A DNA stretch of 64,000 bases from Nitrospirota bacterium (GTDB lineage Bacteria; Nitrospirota; Nitrospiria; Nitrospirales; Nitrospiraceae): the NCBI GenBank assembly GCA_030645475.1, contig JAUSMA010000067.1:62001-126000 (forward strand). Reading direction: 5' to 3'. Positions 57,823 through 64,000 of this stretch are shown here, in pieces. The translations under genes and the position numbers were made by a program. Under the pieces are notes generated by a model that saw only the letters and a list, made by a program, of their open reading frames with translations, did no database searches and was not told the origin of the DNA. Every line of letters starts with the position of its first letter. The first letter of the stretch is position 1.

Positions 57823-58461
57823 TTACAACTCCGGAGTGATGCGGCGCTTCGGCCAATGGGACCAGAGAAAATAGCCCACCATGAGCGCCAAGCTCAAGCC
57901 GATCACGATGTCGAACTGATGGAAATAGTCTCTCAGATGTTCCCACTCCTGTCCCATTTTTACACCGATATAGGCCAGGAGATAACACCAGGGTAGCGCA
58001 CCGAGAAAGGTGAAGAGCACGAACCGATAAATATTCATCCCGGCAATGCCGGCCGGCAACGAGATGAAGGTCCTGACGACTGGGAGCATACGACCGAAAA
58101 ATACCGCTGCCTCGCCATACTTGGCGAACCATCGATCCGCCATCTCGATGTCAGTTCGCGATACCAACATATAGGGTCCGTATCGCTCGACGAACGGCCG
58201 ACCGCCCCACACACCGGCATAGTAGGCCACAATCGACCCAGCGACGTTCCCGAGAGCACCGGCCAACGTCACGCCCCACATCGTGAACTGTCCCGTCGTC
58301 ACCAGATACCCGGCAAAAGGCATGATGATTTCGCTGGGCAAAGGAATGCAGGCGCTCTCGATCGCCATGGTAAGGAAAATCCCGGTGTATTCGAACCTCG
58401 AGATCATCGATACGACGAACCTGCTGAGTTCCGTGATGATCGCTTCGATCAAATGCCCCAC
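57823..58461 (-). CDS. DedA-family membrane protein
   Basis: The 212-residue product has the DedA/SNARE-associated signature ESACIPLPSEIIMPFAGYL, then GSIVAYYAGVWGGRPFV and GRMLPVVRTFISLPAG (re-entrant loops with Glu and Arg). DedA proteins are linked to flipping of undecaprenyl phosphate and phospholipids and to proton-motive force. The GTG at 58461 begins five bases after the surE stop with an AGG site; a longer frame extends into surE and is not supported. Confidence 0.87.
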   Translation of the reverse strand: MGHLIEAIITELSRFVVSMISRFEYTGIFLTMAIESACIPLPSEIIMPFAGYLVTTGQFTMWGVTLAGALGNVAGSIVAYYAGVWGGRPFVERYGPYMLVSRTDIEMADRWFAKYGEAAVFFGRMLPVVRTFISLPAGIAGMNIYRFVLFTFLGALPWCYLLAYIGVKMGQEWEHLRDYFHQFDIVIGLSLALMVGYFLWSHWPKRRITPEL

Positions 58462-58466
58462 AGGAC

Positions 58467-59270
58467 CTAACCCCTCTTCTTGCCCTTTGGCGTTACGGCT
58501 GCAGTCACCTGACGCGTATCCGGTCGACGCACCGTTTCCCACGTCCGGAATCGATCCAGCACCGCGTGATTGGTCGTATCAAGGTGAATGGGTGTGAGCG
58601 AAACCGCACCTTGCTCCAGCGCCTCATGATCGGCATCTTTGCTTCGGCTCCAGGACACACGAGTCCCGGCGATCCAATAGTACGTCCTACCACGAGGATC
58701 GACTTTCTCGATGATCGGATTGTGAAAGCGCCTGCGGCTGAGACAGGTGACTCGGACTCCGGTGATGGACTTGAACGGCCGATCAGGAATATTCAGGTTC
58801 ACCAGCGTTTCATCCGGCAAACCCTCTTTCATAATCAGACGTGCAATACGAACGGCATACCGGGCCCCGGCGTCGAAATAAAAATGCTCCTGCCCCTCCT
58901 GAGAGACAGCCATGGAGGGAATACCGAGAATCGTTCCTTCCATCGCGGCCGACACCGTTCCTGAATACAACACATCGTCGCCGAGATTCACGCCTCGATT
59001 GATTCCCGACACGAGGAGGTCGGGCGGTGCAGGCAGAAGTTTCAGCACGGCCAGATTCACACAATCGACCGGCGTGCCACTGACCGCATAAATCCGCGGC
59101 CCCAACTGCTGCACTCGTAGCGGTTTATGGAGCGTCACCGCATGGGCTGCTGCGGTCCGCTCACGATCCGGCGCCACGACCCATACCTCGCCCACCTTGG
59201 ATAAGGCCTTGGCCAGCGCCGTCAACCCGGGCGAGTGAATCCCATCATCGTTGGTGACTACAATGCGCAT
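58467..59270 (-). CDS. surE: 5'-nucleotidase SurE
   Basis: The N-terminus MRIVVTNDDGIHSPGLTAL contains the DD metal-binding pair of SurE; SGINRGVNLGDDVLYSGTV and the GTILGIPSMAVS segment follow. SurE is a stationary-phase nucleotidase/exopolyphosphatase. Length (267 aa) is typical. It is the first gene of an apparent surE-dedA-cysS-rlmB operon, downstream of tRNA-Pro. Confidence 0.95.
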   Translation of the reverse strand: MRIVVTNDDGIHSPGLTALAKALSKVGEVWVVAPDRERTAAAHAVTLHKPLRVQQLGPRIYAVSGTPVDCVNLAVLKLLPAPPDLLVSGINRGVNLGDDVLYSGTVSAAMEGTILGIPSMAVSQEGQEHFYFDAGARYAVRIARLIMKEGLPDETLVNLNIPDRPFKSITGVRVTCLSRRRFHNPIIEKVDPRGRTYYWIAGTRVSWSRSKDADHEALEQGAVSLTPIHLDTTNHAVLDRFRTWETVRRPDTRQVTAAVTPKGKKRG

Positions 59271-59280
59271 CGTTCCGCCA

Positions 59281-59310
59281 GAAATAAAAAAGCTGCCAGC
59301 GGCAGCTCTC
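59281..59310 (-). terminator. Rho-independent terminator after tRNA-Pro
   Basis: On the minus strand AGCTGCC-GCT-GGCAGCT (59308 to 59292) is followed by TTTTTTATTTC. It ends the tRNA-Pro transcript before surE. Confidence 0.78.
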
Positions 59311-59320
59311 TGTTTCGGTG

Positions 59321-59378
59321 TTGAGTGCTGAGAACCGAGTTCACGACTATCCTATTCGTCTCAGTCCTCAGCACTCGA
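59321..59378. repeat. inverted heptamer-repeat hairpin next to tRNA-Pro
   Basis: GAGTGCTGAG at 59324-59333 is inverted at 59367-59376, extending to about 17 bases with two mismatches. The units (GTGCTGA, GAACCGA) have 7-bp period, as elsewhere. It sits between the 3' end of tRNA-Pro and its terminator. Confidence 0.6.
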
Positions 59379-59383
59379 TATTT

Positions 59384-59460
59384 TGGTCGGGGCGAGCCGA
59401 TTTGAACGGCCGACCACTCGCACCCCAAGCGAGTACGCTACCGGGCTGCGCCACGCCCCG
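59384..59460 (-). tRNA. tRNA-Pro(GGG)
   Basis: On the minus strand CGGGGCG (59460-59454) pairs with CGCCCCG, followed by A and an encoded CCA ending at 59384. The anticodon stem CTCGC/GCGAG encloses TTGGGGT, giving anticodon GGG for CCC proline codons. The T loop is GTTCAAAT. A heptamer hairpin and a terminator follow it. Confidence 0.94.
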
Positions 59461-59558
59461 ACGGGCTCTATGCAATATCACCGACTCCCGCATTGTCTCC
59501 TTGGAAGCGCCCGGAATGCAACCGGCTTGAAAGAGACGAATCGGGACCGTGGGTTCGC

Positions 59559-59903
59559 TTAATACGACTCCAGAATTTTGAGAATCGCCTGGAGATTCCC
59601 TCTCAGCTTCTGCGCGAGCTCTTTGGGCCGTAGCTGCTGGCTTGCGACCCGGCCTCGCCTGGCCCAATATCGTTTCACCCCTGCAAGGGTATGCCCCTCT
59701 TCATAGAGCATCCGCTTGATCTCCAGCACCGTTTCGACTTCCCGCCTGACATAGAGGCGCTGATTCCCACGACTTTTCTTGGGCTTCAGAAACGGGAACT
59801 CCGACTCCCAGAATCGGAGCACGTAAGCCGGCAGCTCGGCGATCTGGCTCACTTCGCCGATTTTATAAAAAACCTTGCTGCCCAGCCTGGGCTCGTTCCC
59901 CAT
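59559..59903 (-). CDS. MerR-family transcriptional regulator
   Basis: The 114-residue product has the MerR winged HTH: FYKIGEVSQIAELPAYVLRF, WESEFPFLKPKKSRGNQRLY and a coiled-coil helix. It has no effector domain. This short MerR type is commonly next to ihfA (here 43 bp upstream), sometimes annotated as a HTH regulator of the pheT-ihfA region. Target unknown. Confidence 0.88.
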   Translation of the reverse strand: MGNEPRLGSKVFYKIGEVSQIAELPAYVLRFWESEFPFLKPKKSRGNQRLYVRREVETVLEIKRMLYEEGHTLAGVKRYWARRGRVASQQLRPKELAQKLRGNLQAILKILESY

Positions 59904-59946
59904 GACCGGTCCTCGTGGTGGGATGAGTTAAGGTGAGTGAACGGCG

Positions 59947-60222
59947 CTATGAATTGACGTATTTCTTAAACACTTGACTGGGACGAAAGGTCACAACACG
60001 GCGTGGCGTGATCCCGATTTCTTCACCCGTTCGAGGATTTCGACCCTTCCGAGCCCCTTTGCTGCGCACCACAAAGTTTCCAAATCCGGCAATCTTAACC
60101 GACTCCCCCTTATGCAACACATCCTTCAACATATTCAACACAAGTTCGACAATATCTGCGGCTTCGTTCTTTGAAATACCGACCTGCTTGTAGATTTCGT
60201 TCGCGATATCCGCTTTCCTCAT
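59947..60222 (-). CDS. ihfA: integration host factor alpha subunit-like protein
   Basis: The 91-residue product MRKADIANEIYKQVGISKNE.. with IAGFGNFVVRSKGARKGRNP and ITPRRVVTFRPSQVFKKYVN is a HU/IHF family member of the IHF-alpha type (RNPxTGEE and the TPRRVVTF arm). It bends DNA at specific sites and is a nucleoid protein. GGAGGGGAAAG precedes the ATG at 60222. A perfect -35 (TTGACA) lies upstream. MerR follows in the same direction. Confidence 0.9.
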   Translation of the reverse strand: MRKADIANEIYKQVGISKNEAADIVELVLNMLKDVLHKGESVKIAGFGNFVVRSKGARKGRNPRTGEEIGITPRRVVTFRPSQVFKKYVNS

Positions 60223-60301
60223 ACTTTCCCCTCCGATGCCTCTACAAGCCTCTCGAACGGTCGGCTCTCAGCCCGACTCGCCCAATGGTCAGTTTCGCTA
60301 T

Positions 60302-60330
60302 AAGTTACGTGAGGTTAGGGGTACTGTCAA
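60302..60330 (-). promoter_or_regulatory. probable ihfA promoter
   Basis: On the minus strand a perfect TTGACA at 60330-60325 is followed 17 bases later by TAACTT at 60307-60302, a weak -10. It lies in the 135-bp gap between cimA and ihfA. Confidence 0.45.
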
Positions 60331-60357
60331 GGACAAATATGCAAGACTCACCAGTAT

Positions 60358-62010
60358 TCATGCGTCTTTTGACAGCAACTTGTACTCAATGCTGTCCGCC
60401 AGCGCTTGCCAGCTTGCTTCCATGATGTTCTCGGATACACCGACGGTGCCCCATTTATCCTTATGATCGCCTGATTCGATCAATACCCTAACCTTGGACT
60501 CGGTCCCACGGTTGGCCGACAACACGCGCACTTTATAGTCGAGCAGCTTGACTTCTCGGAGTTGGGGGTAGAATTTCTCCAACGCTTTCCGCAACGCATG
60601 ATCGAGCGCATTGACCGGCCCAGCCCCAACCGCTGCCGCTTGTTCCATCACGTCGCCGACCTTCACCATCACTGTGGCTTCCGACGATGAGGCGCCATGG
60701 TCTTGTTTTTTTTCGATAATCACCCGAAAGCCCAGGAGTTGAAACGGCGACTTGTGGGTCCCCATCGCTTTTCGCATCAGCAACTCAAAGGAACCTTCTG
60801 CCGCCTCAAATTGGTAACCCTGACTTTCACGCTCCTTCAGCACATCGATTAATTCCTGCAACTTGGCGTGGCTCTTGTCCAATTTGATCCCATAGGCCTC
60901 GACTTTCTCTAGCAATCCACTCCGACCAGCCGCATCCGACACCAACATACGCTGGCGGTTCCCGACTAACCCGGGAATCACATGTTCATAGGTGGCGGCA
61001 TTCTTGAGTACAGCATGGATATGGATCCCGCCCTTATGGGCAAACGCCGAATCTCCCACGTACGGCTGATGCGTGTTGGGCATGAGGTTCGCGATTTCAG
61101 TCACGAATCCAGAAACCCGCTTGAGATGGCTCAACCGCTCTCCCAGCACCACCCGTTTCATCTTCAGTTCAAGATTGGGAATGATCGAACAGAGATTGGC
61201 ATTGCCGCACCGTTCGCCAATCCCGTTAATCGTTCCCTGTACTTGCAGGACACCGGTTTCGATCGCCACCAGGGAGTTCGCGACCGCCATTTCACAATCG
61301 TTATGCGCGTGAATCCCCAACGGCACGGCACATTCCCGCCGAACGATCTGGCAAATCTCTTTGATCTCCCAGGGCATCGTCCCGCCATTGGTATCGCAGA
61401 GAATCACCCGCTCGGCACCGGCGGCCACCGCTTGGCGAATCGTCTCCAGCGCATAGTCCGGGTTCGTCTTGTACCCGTCGAAAAAATGCTCCGCGTCATA
61501 GAACAGCCGCCGACCTTTGGAGCGGAGATGGGCCACTGAGTCTCTAATGATTTCCAGGTTCTTCGCGAGGGAAATACCGAGCGCGTCGGTGACGTGTAAT
61601 GACCAACTTTTCCCGAAGAGCGTGATGACCTTGGTCTCAGCATCCAACAATGCCTTGATATTAGGGTCGGCCTGTACCGTATTGCTGGCTTTTCTGGTCG
61701 ATCCGAATGCCACGACTGTCGCCGTCTGCAACGGGATCGTCTTGATCATCCGGAAGAATTCGATGTCTTTTGGATTCGCGCCGGGCCACCCGCCTTCAAT
61801 GAACTGTACGCCAAGCCCGTCTAACTGTTGTGCGACCCGAACCTTATCCTCCGCCGAAAAACTGACATCCTCGGCCTGAGCTCCGTCCCGTAACGTGGTG
61901 TCGTAGATTTCCAATACTGCCGGCGTTGCGGCAGGAGAAGGCAGACCGGACGATGGGGAAGCGTCAGGCTTGCCTTGTGAGGATCGTAACTGAGGTGTTT
62001 TTCGAGCCAT
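60358..62010 (-). CDS. cimA: citramalate synthase
   Basis: The product (about 550 aa) shows the HMGL-like TIM barrel signature EIYDTTLRDGAQAEDVSFS, FIEGGWPGANPKD and GTINGIGERCGNANLCS, and a C-terminal LeuA-type regulatory domain. The combination GGWPGANPKD with DGAQAED is typical of the citramalate synthase group rather than isopropylmalate synthase. It condenses pyruvate with acetyl-CoA to (R)-citramalate, the first step of threonine-independent isoleucine synthesis. The start at 62010 is chosen; an in-frame TTG at 62034 has AGGAT nearby. lysC lies 32-57 bp upstream. Confidence 0.9.
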   Translation of the reverse strand: MARKTPQLRSSQGKPDASPSSGLPSPAATPAVLEIYDTTLRDGAQAEDVSFSAEDKVRVAQQLDGLGVQFIEGGWPGANPKDIEFFRMIKTIPLQTATVVAFGSTRKASNTVQADPNIKALLDAETKVITLFGKSWSLHVTDALGISLAKNLEIIRDSVAHLRSKGRRLFYDAEHFFDGYKTNPDYALETIRQAVAAGAERVILCDTNGGTMPWEIKEICQIVRRECAVPLGIHAHNDCEMAVANSLVAIETGVLQVQGTINGIGERCGNANLCSIIPNLELKMKRVVLGERLSHLKRVSGFVTEIANLMPNTHQPYVGDSAFAHKGGIHIHAVLKNAATYEHVIPGLVGNRQRMLVSDAAGRSGLLEKVEAYGIKLDKSHAKLQELIDVLKERESQGYQFEAAEGSFELLMRKAMGTHKSPFQLLGFRVIIEKKQDHGASSSEATVMVKVGDVMEQAAAVGAGPVNALDHALRKALEKFYPQLREVKLLDYKVRVLSANRGTESKVRVLIESGDHKDKWGTVGVSENIMEASWQALADSIEYKLLSKDA

Positions 62011-62066
62011 AAAAAATGTACGGGAGCAGGACAATCCTGACTGAAACTCACAGCATCAAAAATTCG

Positions 62067-63308
62067 TTACTTCGCGGCCCGGTCCACGGCCAGCGGCTGA
62101 TCCAACCCAAAGGCGGTATGTAGCGAACGCATGGCAAGCTCCACATACTTTTCATCGATGACACAGGAGATCTTGATCTCCGACGTGCTGATCATAAGAA
62201 TATTCACACCTTCCCCCGACAGCACATCGAACATCTTGGCCGCAACGCCCGAATGGGAACGCATCCCGACGCCGACCAGCGAGACCTTCGCAATCGCCTC
62301 GGTCACAGCGACTGATTTGGCATCAATCCCTTTTGCCACGTCCTGAATCAGCGGTAGCGCTTTCTTGATATCGACCCGTGGAATCGTGAAGGAAATATCG
62401 GTCATCCCGGACTGGCCCATATTCTGGATGATCATATCAACATTGATGTGGGCCTTCGCCACCGGCCCAAAGACTTTCGATGCAATACCTGGTTTATCCG
62501 GCACGCCCACAATCGTGATTTTCGCCTGATTCCGGTCGCCGGTCACTCCCGACACCGCGACCGCTTCCATGTCCTCATCTTCACGCGTCACGAGCGTCCC
62601 CTTTCCTTCTTTGAAGCTGGAATTCACCTCCACCGGCACATTGAACTTTGCGGCAAATTCGACGGAGCGGCTCTGCAGCACCTTGGCGCCCAGACTAGCC
62701 ATTTCCAACATTTCCTCATAGGAAATCTTGTCGATGCGTTGAGCCGCCGGCACGATATTGGGGTCCGATGTATAGACACCGTCGACGTCTGTAAAGATGA
62801 TGCATCGATCGGCCTTCAGCGCGGCTGCTAACGCAACGGCCGTGAGATCGGAGCCTCCGCGCCCCAGCGTCGTGACATCCGACTGCTCGTTGATCCCTTG
62901 AAAACCGGCAACCACCGGGATAACCCCGTTGAGCAGAGCCTCTCGAATTCGATCGGCGCTCACCCTGGTAATCCTGGCTTTCGTATGGGCACTGTCGGTC
63001 ATAATTCCGACTTGACGGCCCGTAAACGATTGGGCATCGAGTCCCCTGGCCCGCAAGGCCATCGCCAATAAGGCAATCGTCACCCGCTCTCCGGTCGACA
63101 ACAGCATATCGAGTTCACGATCGTCCGGCAGTGGAGTGACTTCATGCGCCAACCGAAGCAGCCGATCCGTCTCGCCGCTCATCGCGGACAGCACCACCAC
63201 GACACGATGGCCATCCTTATGTGCTCGCTCGACACGTTCGGCCACACAACGGATCCGCTCGATCGTACCGACGGAAGTCCCTCCATATTTCTGGACAATC
63301 AGCGCCAC
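62067..63308 (-). CDS. lysC: aspartate kinase
   Basis: The 413-residue product starts at a GTG ([19 protein letters not shown]), with the KYGGTSVG nucleotide site, [28 protein letters not shown] and two C-terminal ACT domains ([28 protein letters not shown]). It makes aspartyl phosphate for lysine, threonine and methionine synthesis and the ACT domains suggest feedback control. It follows apgM by five bases and precedes cimA. Confidence 0.95.
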   Translation of the reverse strand: MALIVQKYGGTSVGTIERIRCVAERVERAHKDGHRVVVVLSAMSGETDRLLRLAHEVTPLPDDRELDMLLSTGERVTIALLAMALRARGLDAQSFTGRQVGIMTDSAHTKARITRVSADRIREALLNGVIPVVAGFQGINEQSDVTTLGRGGSDLTAVALAAALKADRCIIFTDVDGVYTSDPNIVPAAQRIDKISYEEMLEMASLGAKVLQSRSVEFAAKFNVPVEVNSSFKEGKGTLVTREDEDMEAVAVSGVTGDRNQAKITIVGVPDKPGIASKVFGPVAKAHINVDMIIQNMGQSGMTDISFTIPRVDIKKALPLIQDVAKGIDAKSVAVTEAIAKVSLVGVGMRSHSGVAAKMFDVLSGEGVNILMISTSEIKISCVIDEKYVELAMRSLHTAFGLDQPLAVDRAAK

Positions 63309-63313
63309 GGTCG

Positions 63314-64000
63314 TCAGGATCCTCTTGCGAATAATCGCACGATGAACTTCGTCGCATCACGAGACGGCACGGTCGAAGCCTGAGCATCGGCTTCGATAAA
63401 TCTCCGTCCGGCTCCCACAGAGGGAGCCACCGTACTGTCACAATAGGCGAAAAACCCGGGACCTTCTGCAGCCTGACCTTGTTGCACGTTGCCGGAATCG
63501 CAGAAGGCCACGATACGATGGGAGCCCAATTTGGCCAGCCCTTCGAGCAGCGGCCCGACCAGCTCGCGATCGATCGCTTCGATCGCCTTCACCTTCGCTG
63601 CGACATCCGACCCATAGAGCACCTCGTCAGGCAACTCCACATGCACGTAGGCAAAATCTTTTTTGACGAGTTCCTCCAGGGCAACCGCCGCCTGGGTACG
63701 AAGATCTGCACCGGCCAATCGCGAGCCATCTACAGCTTCAAGCCCGGCCATGATGCCAAGGCCGCGGTGGACATCGCTCTGAGAGACCACGACACCGGCC
63801 ATCTTGAATCGTTCAGAAAGGCTTGGCCAGAACAGGGCACGGCCTTCGCCCCAGAGCCAGAGACAATTGGCCGGCTTCTGTCCCGCCGCACTCCGTTCTT
63901 CGTTGAGGGGATGATCACGCAAAATCTGAAACGACGCGTCCATGAGCTTCCAGAGAAAATCCGCTCCCTCTCCCGTCGGCAAGGCATCGGCAATCGGTCG
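63314..64000 (-). CDS. cofactor-independent phosphoglycerate mutase, ApgM type (N-terminal part beyond window)
   Basis: The visible 228 residues contain [52 protein letters not shown] and the catalytic alkaline-phosphatase-fold segment [30 protein letters not shown], typical of archaeal-type 2,3-bisphosphoglycerate-independent phosphoglycerate mutase (ApgM). The N-terminus lies outside the window. It interconverts 2- and 3-phosphoglycerate. It is the first visible gene of the apgM-lysC-cimA row. Confidence 0.88.
   Translation of the reverse strand, partial: RPIADALPTGEGADFLWKLMDASFQILRDHPLNEERSAAGQKPANCLWLWGEGRALFWPSLSERFKMAGVVVSQSDVHRGLGIMAGLEAVDGSRLAGADLRTQAAVALEELVKKDFAYVHVELPDEVLYGSDVAAKVKAIEAIDRELVGPLLEGLAKLGSHRIVAFCDSGNVQQGQAAEGPGFFAYCDSTVAPSVGAGRRFIEADAQASTVPSRDATKFIVRLFARGS

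Noticed and set aside
59947-60222. Phage origin of the ihfA and merR pair
   Set aside because: Both families are ordinary chromosomal neighbours, and no integrase, capsid, portal or terminase gene is present in the window.

Overview
The window reads as one chromosomal segment of a Gram-negative, moderately high-GC bacterium, most likely a Nitrospira (Nitrospirota). This is inferred from gene content: an alginate-export-type porin beside two TatA-like genes, a MauG-type di-haem peroxidase, a citramalate synthase route to isoleucine, and a gene repertoire typical of that genus. No rRNA or formal taxonomic marker is present, so the assignment stays an inference. Nothing looks like a prophage, plasmid or CRISPR array.

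Layout. 0-6 kb: an HU-type protein (cut by the window edge), a hypothetical protein, a YkgJ cysteine-cluster protein, tRNA-Arg(CCG) and tRNA-Lys(CTT), an outer-membrane barrel, then a leftward redox group (CZB-domain protein, mono-haem cytochrome c, DUF1264 lipoprotein, di-haem peroxidase). 6-9.6 kb: a tight leftward operon that looks like lysine catabolism (lysine 6-dehydrogenase type, ALDH7/antiquitin, small 2-oxoadipate dioxygenase-like VOC protein). 9.8-17 kb: mini zinc peptidase, EVE protein, YdcF protein, PQQ sugar dehydrogenase, second YkgJ protein, thrH, a DUF559 nuclease inside a repeat element, recQ. 17.3-24.7 kb: accessory stretch rich in repeats, with a PIN/Phd toxin-antitoxin pair, an orphan HicB, the porin, two tatA genes, a MidA-type methyltransferase and a secreted protein. 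24.7-37 kb: degenerate ABC exporter, antiporter and USP; a GT2-LABN-ArnT glycosyltransferase operon interrupted by a broken four-helix-bundle gene; PAP2, PD40 protein, M1 peptidase and double-REC regulator. 37-39.6 kb: ftsY, ybeY, phoH. 39.6-55.1 kb: type IV pilus assembly locus with pilY1, pilB, pilD and two complete sets of minor pilins. 55.2-64 kb: housekeeping genes (LuxR-type HTH protein, rlmB, cysS, dedA, surE, tRNA-Pro, merR-type gene, ihfA, cimA, lysC, apgM).

The most unusual signal is not a gene family but a repeat architecture. At least ten places carry degenerate arrays with a 7-bp period, usually as two inverted arms. The arms flank either a short spacer or a cargo gene (a DUF559 nuclease, a four-helix-bundle protein, perhaps a secreted protein). 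Some lie inside coding sequences in frame (midA-like, PAP2) or directly supply leader or ribosome-binding sequence. A second nested repeat, palindromes of the CCTCCCC/GGGGAGG type, surrounds the DUF559 gene and recurs twice without it, like internally deleted copies; these two copies bracket the toxin-antitoxin module. Several unrelated MITE-like inverted-repeat elements (124-197 bp) sit at gene ends, two of them exactly at stop codons.
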